DNA from: Albimonas pacifica
GTDB taxonomy: Bacteria > Pseudomonadota > Alphaproteobacteria > Rhodobacterales > Rhodobacteraceae
Direction of reading: 5' to 3'
Length of the DNA stretch: 64,000 nucleotides
NCBI RefSeq assembly: GCF_900113695.1
Contig: NZ_FOQH01000003.1
Span: 372,001 to 436,000, forward strand
In this document: in pieces, positions 54,619-61,670 of the stretch
Numbering within the stretch: position 1 is the first letter of the stretch
Layout of the letters: every line of letters begins with the position of its first letter
Notes under the pieces: model-generated
Seen by the model: the letters and a program-made list of their open reading frames with translations, nothing else
Told to the model about the DNA's origin: nothing
Database searches by the model: none
Translations under genes and position numbers: made by a program

Positions 54619-56123
54619 GCCCGCCGGACCGCGCCCGGAGCCACGCTCCAAGCCGCGCCGAGAGCCGCGCCCCGAGCCCGGCCGCGGAGGCGGAGGGGAT
54701 GCCCGCGCCCGATCCCTCGCTGTGGCCCGGCGCCGTGCCCGGCGCCCCCGCGGGGGCGCCCGCGCCGGAGCGGGCGCTGCCCTCGATGGACCTGCTGCGC
54801 AACGCGATGGAGGGGGTGGCGGCCTCGGCGCTCGCCACCTGCGACGCGCAGGGGATGGTCAACGTCTCGATCATCTCGCAGGTCCATTACGTCGATCCCG
54901 AGCGCGTGGCCCTGAGCTACCAGTTCTTCAACAAGACCCGGCGCAACCTGCTCAGCACCGGGCGGGCCTCGGTGGCGATCACCGATCCCGCCACGCTCGC
55001 CCAGCACCGGCTGCAGCTCGTCTACGAGGAGACGCGGACCGAGGGGCCGCTGTTCGAGCAGATGCGCGCCCAGCTCATGGGCCTCGCCTCCCATTCCGGC
55101 ATGGACGGGGTGTTCCGCCTGCGCGGCGCCGACGTGTTCCGCGTGGTGGGCGTCGAGACGGTGCGCCCGCCCGAGATCGCGCCCCCCGCCCCCCATCGCA
55201 ACCTGATGGCCGTCGCCCGCCGGGTCTTCGCGGCCATGGCCGGGGCGCGGGAGCTGGGCGAGCTTTTCGACCTGACGCTGGAGCGGCTGGCCGAGGACCT
55301 GGGCGTCGAGCACGCCATGATCCTGATGCACGACGAGGGGTCGGAGCGGCTCTACACCGTCGCCTCGCGCGGCTACTCCGCCTCCGGCGTCGGCTCGGAG
55401 GTGGCGCTGGGCGAGGGCGTGGTGGGCGTGGCCGCGCGGGAGCGGGCCGCCATCCGCATCGGGCACCTGACCTCGGCCTACGGCTATGCGCGCGCGATCC
55501 GCGACCAGGCGCGGGAGGCGGGGCTGGACTGGGATGCGGCCACCGCGATCCCGTTCCCCGGCCTCGGCGCGCCGTCGAGCCAGCTCGCCCTGCCGATCCT
55601 GCGCGGCGAGCGGCTGCTGGGCGTACTGCTGTGCGAGAGCCGGCGGATGCTGCGCTTCTGCCACGACGACGAGGACGCGCTGGCCCTGATCGCCGGGCAC
55701 CTGGGGGCGCTGGCGGCCCTGCTGCCCCAGGCCGCCGCGGCGCCCGAGGCGCCGGCGCCCGCCCGCCTCGGCCCTGCGGAGCGGCCGCCCGCGGTGACGG
55801 TGCGCCACTTCGCCTTCGACGACAGCGTGTTCCTGGACAACGACTACCTGATCAAGGGCGTGGCGGGCGCGATCCTTTGGCGGCTGCTGCGCGAACATGC
55901 GGCCACGGGGCGGGAGGAGTTCAACACCCGCGAGCTGCGCCTCGACCCCTCCCTGCGCCTGCCCGACCACGCCGAGAACCTCGACGCCCGCCTGGTCCTG
56001 CTGCGCAAGCGCCTCGACGAGCGCGAGGCGCCGATCCGCATCGAGAAGAGCGGCCGCGGCCGCTTCCGCCTGTGCATCGCCGTGCCCGTCGAGCTGGAAA
56101 GCGCCGCCCCGCCGCAGGCCTGA
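54615..56123 (+). CDS. PNPOx-like + GAF + C-terminal winged-helix-like fusion protein
   Basis: This 502-residue multidomain protein has a low-complexity N-terminus (~55 residues), then a split-barrel PNPOx-like domain (residues ~60-190; VSIISQVHYVDPERVALSYQ, FNKTRRNLLSTGRASVAI). A GAF sensor domain (~200-370; LTLERLAEDLGVEHAMILM, SELALGEGVVGVAARE-like) follows, then a C-terminal ~110-residue region (VRHFAFDDSVFLDNDYLIKG...) that may be winged-helix. It is likely a sensor for a redox or small-molecule signal, with an output that is unknown. It overlaps the preceding split-barrel gene. The 317-base gap downstream has a hairpin repeat. Confidence 0.75.
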   Translation: MSPPDRARSHAPSRAESRAPSPAAEAEGMPAPDPSLWPGAVPGAPAGAPAPERALPSMDLLRNAMEGVAASALATCDAQGMVNVSIISQVHYVDPERVALSYQFFNKTRRNLLSTGRASVAITDPATLAQHRLQLVYEETRTEGPLFEQMRAQLMGLASHSGMDGVFRLRGADVFRVVGVETVRPPEIAPPAPHRNLMAVARRVFAAMAGARELGELFDLTLERLAEDLGVEHAMILMHDEGSERLYTVASRGYSASGVGSEVALGEGVVGVAARERAAIRIGHLTSAYGYARAIRDQAREAGLDWDAATAIPFPGLGAPSSQLALPILRGERLLGVLLCESRRMLRFCHDDEDALALIAGHLGALAALLPQAAAAPEAPAPARLGPAERPPAVTVRHFAFDDSVFLDNDYLIKGVAGAILWRLLREHAATGREEFNTRELRLDPSLRLPDHAENLDARLVLLRKRLDEREAPIRIEKSGRGRFRLCIAVPVELESAAPPQA

Positions 56124-56170
56124 CCCCCGCGCGGCCTGCGCCGGTTCTCTCGTTGGCGCCGCCCACGGGC

Positions 56171-56218
56171 GCCCCGGGCTTGACCCGGGGCCTCTCGCGG
56201 CCCGCCGCACGCGCCGTC
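56171..56218. repeat. Dispersed hairpin repeat, family 2, copy 4
   Basis: GCCCCGGG-cttga-CCCGGGGC followed by CTCTCGCGGCCCGCCGC, in the 317-base gap after the GAF protein. The rest of the gap holds an AT-rich stretch (56277-56330) with an inverted repeat, GTTCC-gtgcg-GGAAC, at 56305-56319, which may be an operator for the flavoprotein operon. No gene was seen in the gap. Confidence 0.7.
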
Positions 56219-56440
56219 GCCGGGGAGACGCCGCGCCCCGAGCCGCAGGCGCTCCGCCCCCGTCTGCCCGCCCCGATCATTTGCGTGCTTACTATTCTTT
56301 TAGCGTTCCGTGCGGGAACACTTAGCAAGCCTTCCCTCTGCGTCAGGCCTATCCCCGGGTCCATCGAAACCGCTCCCCCGGCACGGGGAGCCGGCCCCCC
56401 GGAAGGGCGCCCGAGGCGCCGCGAGGCCCCGCGGGACAGG

Positions 56441-57841
56441 ATGGACATGATGCAGATCGAGACGCTTCGCCGCGACGTGCGCGGCCTGGTGCTGGCGGCC
56501 GGGGAGCCCGGCTGGGACCTGGCGCTGGAGACCCTGCTGTGGAAGGGGCGCAAGCCCGCCCGCCGCCCCGACGTCATCGTGCGCGCCGCCGACGTCGAGG
56601 ACGTGCGCCGCGCGGTGCGCTTCGCCGCCGCGAACGGCCTGGCCGTCAGCCCGCGCGGCGGCGGCCACAACTGGTCCGGCGCGGCCCAGCAGGCGGGCAT
56701 GGCGATCGACCTCGCCGGCCTCGACGCGATCCGCCTCGACCCGGCCGCGGGCGTGGCCGAGGTGGGGCCCGGCGCGACCGGCCGCGCGCTGGCCGCGGCG
56801 CTCTCCCCCCACGGGCTGGGCTTCCCGGTCGGGCACTGCGGCGCCGTGCCGATGTCGGGCTACCTGCTGGGCGGCGGCCTCGGCTGGAACGCCGGCGTCT
56901 GGGGCGTCGCCTGCGAGCGGGTGGAGAGCCTCGACGTCGTGACCGCCGACGGCGCGCTGCTGCGCGTCTCGGCCGAGCGTCATCCCGACCTGTTCTGGGC
57001 CGCCCGCGGGGCGGGGCCGCTGTTCTTCGGCGTGGTCGTGGGCTTCCGCCTGCGGCTCGCGCCCCTGCCGCGGGCGATCCGCACCGGCGTGTGGACCTGG
57101 CCGCTGTCGGCGCAGGAGGACGTGGCGGCCTGGATGCAGGCGAGCATGGCCCGGGTCCCCGCCTCGGTCGAATTCACCGCCAAGTTCTGCGCGGCCCCGC
57201 CGCCGCTGGCGGCGGTCTCGGCGACGGTCGTCATGGCCATCGCCACCGTCTTCGCCGACGCGGCCGAGGCCGGCGACGCGATCCTCGCCGACATCGGCGC
57301 GGCGGCGCCCGGGGGCGCGCTGGACGCGCAGGTCGGCCTGGCGACGCCGATCCCCGCGCTCCACGACCTGATCGACGCGGGATTTCCGCGGGGCCGGCGC
57401 ATGGCGGTCGACGCGATGTGGTCGGACGCGGCGCCTGTGGGCCTGTTCGGGGCGCTCGCCCGCGGCATGGCCCGGGCGCCGACGGCCGAGTGCTTCGCGC
57501 TGGGCCTGGTGCGCTCGCCGCTGGCGCCGGTTCCGGCACCGGGCTCGGCCGCCTTCTCGATGATCGGGTCCAGCTTCGGGGCGGTCTACGCCATGTGGCG
57601 GGACCCGTCCGGGGACGCCGCCGCCCGCGGCTGGGTCCGGGGCGTCGCCCGCGACGCCGCCCCCCACGTGAAGGGCGTCTACGTCGGCGAGGCGGACCTG
57701 GCGGCGCCCGGGCGGCTGGGCCTGGCCTTCTCGCCCGAGGCGCTTGGCCGGCTCGCCGCGCTGCGGGTCCGCCACGACCCCGCCGGGCGCTTCCGCAGGG
57801 TCTTCGACGACCCCGGCTGCGAGGAGACGGCCGCCGCCTGA
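56441..57841 (+). CDS. FAD-linked oxidoreductase (berberine-bridge/PCMH type)
   Basis: This 466-residue flavoprotein has an FAD-binding PCMH domain with the block SPRGGGHNWSG, whose His76 is the usual covalent flavin attachment site, the GYLLGGGLGWNAG segment and the C-terminal berberine-bridge-like RHDPAGRFRRVF. It oxidises an alcohol, sugar or amine. The cytochrome c gene 50 bases downstream is a likely electron acceptor. No signal peptide is visible, so electron transfer to a periplasmic cytochrome is not simply explained. Three in-frame ATGs lie within ten bases, so the exact start is uncertain. Confidence 0.85.
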   Translation: MDMMQIETLRRDVRGLVLAAGEPGWDLALETLLWKGRKPARRPDVIVRAADVEDVRRAVRFAAANGLAVSPRGGGHNWSGAAQQAGMAIDLAGLDAIRLDPAAGVAEVGPGATGRALAAALSPHGLGFPVGHCGAVPMSGYLLGGGLGWNAGVWGVACERVESLDVVTADGALLRVSAERHPDLFWAARGAGPLFFGVVVGFRLRLAPLPRAIRTGVWTWPLSAQEDVAAWMQASMARVPASVEFTAKFCAAPPPLAAVSATVVMAIATVFADAAEAGDAILADIGAAAPGGALDAQVGLATPIPALHDLIDAGFPRGRRMAVDAMWSDAAPVGLFGALARGMARAPTAECFALGLVRSPLAPVPAPGSAAFSMIGSSFGAVYAMWRDPSGDAAARGWVRGVARDAAPHVKGVYVGEADLAAPGRLGLAFSPEALGRLAALRVRHDPAGRFRRVFDDPGCEETAAA

Positions 57842-57891
57842 GCGGCCGTCCCTCCCCCCCGTTCCCACCCTCGAACCGAAAGGACCCCGCG

Positions 57892-58440
57892 ATGACGACG
57901 CGGCCCAACCCCCTGTCGCTGCTCGGCGTGCGTCTCGCCGCCGTCCTGGCCGTTCCGGCCGTCTCCTTCCTCGCGCTGGTCGCGCTCGACGCCGGGGCCC
58001 CGGCCCGGGCCGAGGCGGCCGATCCGCTGGCGCGCGGCGAATACCTGCTGCGGATCATGGACTGCGGCGGCTGCCACACGCCCCGCGACGCGCAGGGCGC
58101 CCCGCGCGAGGACGCGGCGCTGGGCGGGGGCGACATCGGCTTCGCGATGCCGGGCTACGGCGTCGTGTGGCCGCCGAACCTGACGCCGGACGCGACCGGC
58201 CTGGGCGGCTGGAGCGACGCCGAGATCGCCGAGGCGCTGACCACCGGCCGCCGCCCCGACGGCCGGGCGCTGGCGCCGGTGATGCCCTGGCCGAGCTACG
58301 CCGTGCTGAGCGAGGCGGACCTCTCGGCCCTGATCGCCGCCCTGCGCGCCCTGCCGCCCGTGGCCCACGCCACGCCCGAGCCGGTGGAGGAGGGCCAGCC
58401 CGCCTCCGCCCCCTATTTCACCGTCGCGGTTCCGCAATGA
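57892..58440 (+). CDS. Mono-haem cytochrome c, exported or anchored
   Basis: This 182-residue protein has an N-terminal membrane/signal segment (residues ~12-42) and one class I haem site CGGCH at residues 58-62. A Met ligand candidate lies in PVMPWPSYAVL, and the fold matches small cytochromes that accept electrons from periplasmic dehydrogenases. It follows the FAD oxidoreductase by 50 bases with GAAAGGA upstream of its ATG. The stop overlaps a start of the next frame (ATGA). Confidence 0.9.
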   Translation: MTTRPNPLSLLGVRLAAVLAVPAVSFLALVALDAGAPARAEAADPLARGEYLLRIMDCGGCHTPRDAQGAPREDAALGGGDIGFAMPGYGVVWPPNLTPDATGLGGWSDAEIAEALTTGRRPDGRALAPVMPWPSYAVLSEADLSALIAALRALPPVAHATPEPVEEGQPASAPYFTVAVPQ

Positions 58441-58469
58441 GCGGCCGCGACCCGGGAGATCCCCTCGCC

Positions 58470-59279
58470 ATGACCCGCCGTCCGATCCGGGCCGCCGCCG
58501 CGGCCCTGCTCGCCGCCGCCCTCGCCGCGGGCCCCGCCGCCGCCACGACCGTCGCCGAGGCCGCGCTCGACCTGACGCTGTCGAACTTCTCGGCCAGCTA
58601 CGTCTCCTGGTCCCAGAGCCAGGAGCCGCAGATCCGCCGCAGCCGCGCGCTGGGCGAGGGCTGGGCGGGGCCGGGGACGGTGGTGCAGGCGCAGAACCGC
58701 TCGATCGTCTCGGCCTCGTCCGGGGTGGACGCGCGCAGCGGCGCCGAGATCGACGGCGGCGAGAGCTGGGTGGAGCTGGTGCGCACCTTCACCCTGGTGA
58801 ACCCGACCCCCTGGCTGGGGACCTTCGGGATGCAGATCGATTACGTGCTCTCGGCCTCGGTGCTGGGGGACGTGGCGGGGGGCGTCTCGGGCGGCGCGGT
58901 CTCGGGCGAGGTCGGGCAGGCGCGGGCGACGCTGAGCTTCTGGCGCCTCGACATGGACGACGCCGCCGGCGAGCTGGTCGAAACCGCCTTCTACCCCCAG
59001 CGCGACCTGCTGGTGGACTACGGCATGGAGACGGACGGCCGCTTCCCGACCACGGGCAAGGCGGTCGCCTACGTGCCGATGCAGGTCGGGGCGGGGGAGA
59101 CCGTGCACCTGCGCGTGGTCTCGCGCGTCTCGACCGCGGTCTACGCTGCGGCAGGGGCGGCGATCCCGCCGCTGGAGGGGCCGGCCGCGGCCGTGCCGGC
59201 GCCGCCGGCGCTGGGGCTGCTGGGGGCGGCGCTGGGGGGGCTGGGCCTTCTGGCGCGCCGACGCCGCGACGCGGCCTGA
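58470..59279 (+). CDS. Secreted PEP-CTERM-like protein of unknown function
   Basis: This 269-residue protein has a signal peptide (RRPIRAAAAALLAAALAAGPAAA), a beta-strand-rich mature region of unrecognised function and a C-terminal VPAPPALGLLGAALGGLGLLARRRR (positions 242 on): motif, hydrophobic helix, basic cluster, as in PEP/VPLPA-CTERM proteins sorted by an exosortase. The ATG at 58470 is preferred, with GGGAGA ten bases upstream, over an in-frame ATG at 58437 overlapping the cytochrome stop, because the signal peptide then starts correctly. A structural envelope role is only inference. Confidence 0.7.
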   Translation: MTRRPIRAAAAALLAAALAAGPAAATTVAEAALDLTLSNFSASYVSWSQSQEPQIRRSRALGEGWAGPGTVVQAQNRSIVSASSGVDARSGAEIDGGESWVELVRTFTLVNPTPWLGTFGMQIDYVLSASVLGDVAGGVSGGAVSGEVGQARATLSFWRLDMDDAAGELVETAFYPQRDLLVDYGMETDGRFPTTGKAVAYVPMQVGAGETVHLRVVSRVSTAVYAAAGAAIPPLEGPAAAVPAPPALGLLGAALGGLGLLARRRRDAA

Positions 59280-59303
59280 TCCCCCGAGGACGCGCCTGCG
59301 GCC

Positions 59304-59334
59304 GGCCCGCCCCCCCTCGTCCGGGGGGCGGGCC
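59304..59334. terminator. Bidirectional terminator-like hairpin, PEP-CTERM gene / tetR
   Basis: A perfect 12-bp stem, GGCCCGCCCCCC against GGGGGGCGGGCC with a 7-base loop, fills the 63-base gap between the convergent PEP-CTERM gene and tetR. It folds the same in both transcripts. A short T-pair follows on the plus strand only. Confidence 0.6.
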
Positions 59335-59342
59335 TTCGGCCG

Positions 59343-59987
59343 TCAGGGGCGGGCGGGATCCGGAGGCAGGCGCAGCCCGTCCACGAAGACGTCGAGCAGG
59401 CGCAGCACCGCCGGCTGCCACGCGGGCCCCTCGATGGCGTAGCAGAAGCTGAACAGGGCCTGCATCACGTCGGCCGCCGGCACGTCGGGGCGGATCGCCC
59501 CGGCGTCGACGGCGCGGGCGGTCAGCGCCTCGAGCGCGCCGAGCAGCATCGCCTTGACCTCGGCGAACAGCGGGTCGCCGGTGTCGAGCGTGGGCGAGAG
59601 CACCGCGACCATCCCCTTCTTCGTCGCCACCATCCCCACCGCCGCGGTCAGCCAGCGGCGCAGCGCCTCGACCGGGTCGTTGGCGCCGGCAAGCCCTTCG
59701 GCCAGCGCCGCCAGCTCCTCGGCCTCGCGGCGGTAGACGGCCTGGAACAGGGCCTCGCGGGTGGGGAAGTGGCGGTAGAGCGTGCCGATGCCCAGGCCCG
59801 CGCGCCGCGCCACCGCCTCGAGGCTGGCGTCCGGCCCCCCCTCGGCGAAGACGACGCGGGCGGCGGTCAGCAGGCTCTCGCGGTTGCGCAGCGAATCGGC
59901 GCGGGGCTTGCGGGGGGCGCGGGGCGGCTTCGCCTCGGCCGCCCCGGTCCCGCGCGTCGTCGCGCCCTGCGCCTCGCCGTCGTCCAT
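59343..59987 (-). CDS. TetR-family repressor of the Pao-type operon
   Basis: This 214-residue TetR regulator has a basic/Pro-rich N-terminal extension (~35 residues) before the helix-turn-helix (SLEAVARRAGLGIGTLYRHFPTREALF) and a helical ligand/dimer domain. The ATG at 59987 gives a normal length. It is divergent from the paoABC-like operon across 175 bases that hold two copies of one inverted repeat (one mismatch between them), one inside the promoter, which are probably its operators. The inducer may be an aldehyde or aromatic substrate of the enzyme. Confidence 0.9.
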   Translation of the reverse strand: MDDGEAQGATTRGTGAAEAKPPRAPRKPRADSLRNRESLLTAARVVFAEGGPDASLEAVARRAGLGIGTLYRHFPTREALFQAVYRREAEELAALAEGLAGANDPVEALRRWLTAAVGMVATKKGMVAVLSPTLDTGDPLFAEVKAMLLGALEALTARAVDAGAIRPDVPAADVMQALFSFCYAIEGPAWQPAVLRLLDVFVDGLRLPPDPARP

Positions 59988-60018
59988 GCCTCTCCGCACG
60001 CGATCCCGCGGATCGCCC

Positions 60019-60047
60019 TTGAAAAGCGGAGGGTGCCTCCGCATATT
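60019..60047 (+). promoter_or_regulatory. Promoter of the Pao-type operon with operator in its spacer
   Basis: TTGAAA (60019-60024) and CATATT (60042-60047) are separated by exactly 17 bases. The spacer is filled by the inverted repeat GCGGAGG-gtg-CCTCCGC (60026-60042). A bound dimer would lie between the two hexamers and block polymerase. The leader to the first ATG is about 110 bases. Confidence 0.85.
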
Positions 60048-60074
60048 GGGGTCAAGGCCGCGGCCGCGGTCGAT

Positions 60075-60091
60075 GCGGAGGGGGCCTCCCC
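60075..60091. promoter_or_regulatory. Second TetR-operator-like inverted repeat
   Basis: GCGGAGG-ggg-CCTCCCC repeats the promoter-spacer palindrome with one mismatch, 49 bases downstream, so about 20-40 bases into the transcript. Two sites on one face (49 bp is close to 4.7 turns) would allow cooperative binding or looping. Confidence 0.75.
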
Positions 60092-60162
60092 TCCTCCGTG
60101 ACACAGCCCCGCCCCAAGGTCGACTCGAAACCAGACCGCCTCCAGGCCAACGGGAGCCCTTC

Positions 60163-60663
60163 ATGACCTCCATGAGCTTCACCCTCAACGGGGAGCGGCG
60201 CGAGATCGCGCTGGATGATCCCCGCGTCACCCTGCTGGACCTGCTGCGCGAGCGGCTGGACCTGACCGGAACCAAGAAGGGCTGCGACCGCGGCCAGTGC
60301 GGCGCCTGCACGGTGATCGTGGACGGGCGGCGGGTGAACGCCTGCATGACGCTGGCCGTGACCCTCGACGACGCCGAGATCACCACCATCGAGGGCCTGG
60401 CGCTGGACGGCGCCCTGCATCCCGTGCAGCAGGCCTTCATCGACCACGACGGCTTCCAGTGCGGCTTTTGCACCCCCGGCCAGATCATGTCCGCCGTGGC
60501 CCTGATCGCCGAGGGCGAGGCCGGCGCCGACCCCGAGCGGATCCGCGAGGGGCTGAGCGGCAACCTGTGCCGTTGCGGCGCGCATTCGGGGATCGTCGAG
60601 GCGGTGCTGGCCGCGCAGACCCGGATGAAGGCCGAGGACGCCGAGAAGGAGGCTGCGGCATGA
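60163..60663 (+). CDS. paoA: Aldehyde oxidoreductase [2Fe-2S] subunit, PaoA type
   Basis: This 166-residue subunit has two [2Fe-2S] clusters of the xanthine oxidase family: Cys41, Cys46, Cys49 and Cys61 (plant-ferredoxin type), then Cys100, Cys103, Cys136 and Cys138 (CGFCTPG...LCRCG). It passes electrons from the molybdenum subunit to FAD. There is no Tat signal, unlike E. coli PaoA, so the enzyme is probably cytoplasmic. It is the first of three overlapping genes under a TetR-regulated promoter. Confidence 0.92.
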   Translation: MTSMSFTLNGERREIALDDPRVTLLDLLRERLDLTGTKKGCDRGQCGACTVIVDGRRVNACMTLAVTLDDAEITTIEGLALDGALHPVQQAFIDHDGFQCGFCTPGQIMSAVALIAEGEAGADPERIREGLSGNLCRCGAHSGIVEAVLAAQTRMKAEDAEKEAAA

Positions 60664-61670
60664 ACCGCTTCGACTACCTGCGCCCCGCCTCGGTCGAGGA
60701 GGCGGTCCGCGCCGCCGCGGCCCCCGGCGCGGCCTATCTGGCGGGGGGGACCAACCTGCTCGACCTGATGAAGGTGGGCGTCGCCACGCCTGAGGTCCTG
60801 ATCGACGTGACCCGCCTGCCGGGGCTCGACGCGATCGAGGATCAGCCCGACGGCGGCCTGCGCATCGGCGCGATGGCGCGCAATTCCGACGTGGCCCGCC
60901 ACGCTTCGGTCCTGTCCCGTTTCCCGGCGGTGGCCGAGGCGCTGCTGTCGGGCGCCTCCGCGCAGCTGCGCAACGCCGCCACCGTGGGCGGCAACATCCT
61001 GCAGCGGCCGCGCGCCGCGCTGTCGGGCGGGCTCGCGGGAGAGCCGCGCGAGCATGCGGTGCTCGGCTGGACCGAGAGCTGCCGCTCGGTGCATCCCTCC
61101 GACTTCTGCGTGCCGCTGGCGGCGCTGGGCGCGGCGGTGGAGATCGCGGGGCCCGGGGGGACGCGCCGCGCGGCGCTGTCCGACCTCTTCGCCCTGCCCG
61201 AGGGCGCGGGGGAGGCGGCGCCGACCCTGGCCCCGGGCGAGCTGCTGACCGCGCTCTTCCTGCCGGGCGAGGCCGCGGCCTTCGCCGGCAACGCCCGCTA
61301 CGTGAAGCTGCGCGAGCGGACCTCCTTCGCCTTCGCCCTGGTCTCGGCCGCGGCCGCGCTGCGGATCGAGGGCGGGACCATCGCCGAGGCGCGGCTGGCG
61401 CTGGGCGGGGTCGCGCACAAGGCCTGGCGGGCCGAGGCGGCCGAGGCGCTGCTGGCGGGCGCCGCCCCGACGGCGGCGATCTTCGGCGAGGCCGCGGCGC
61501 TGGCGCTGGCGGATGCGAGGCCGTCCGGCGAGAACGCCTTCAAGATCGAGCTCGCGCGCCGCACCGCGGCCCGGGCGCTGGCCCTGGCCGCGGCCGGCAC
61601 GCCTGCGCGGATGCCGGCGCTGCCGGCCTCCCCCTTCGATGCCGAATATGGAGCGCCCGCCCATGTCTGA
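60660..61670 (+). CDS. paoB: Aldehyde oxidoreductase FAD subunit, PaoB type, without the [4Fe-4S] Cys segment
   Basis: This 336-residue protein has the CO dehydrogenase flavoprotein/PaoB fold (PASVEEAVRAAA, YLAGGTNLLDLMK, NAATVGGNILQR and the C-terminal four-helix-like domain). In PaoB-type proteins the segment after NILQR carries four Cys (CPYFRD, then CNKR-x-PGSGC) for an extra [4Fe-4S] cluster. Here it reads RPRAALSGGLAGEP and these Cys are absent. It then resumes with the conserved AVLG-x-(T/S)ES-C-x-SVHPSDF. Electron flow may therefore bypass that cluster. It overlaps both neighbouring genes. Confidence 0.87.
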   Translation: MNRFDYLRPASVEEAVRAAAAPGAAYLAGGTNLLDLMKVGVATPEVLIDVTRLPGLDAIEDQPDGGLRIGAMARNSDVARHASVLSRFPAVAEALLSGASAQLRNAATVGGNILQRPRAALSGGLAGEPREHAVLGWTESCRSVHPSDFCVPLAALGAAVEIAGPGGTRRAALSDLFALPEGAGEAAPTLAPGELLTALFLPGEAAAFAGNARYVKLRERTSFAFALVSAAAALRIEGGTIAEARLALGGVAHKAWRAEAAEALLAGAAPTAAIFGEAAALALADARPSGENAFKIELARRTAARALALAAAGTPARMPALPASPFDAEYGAPAHV

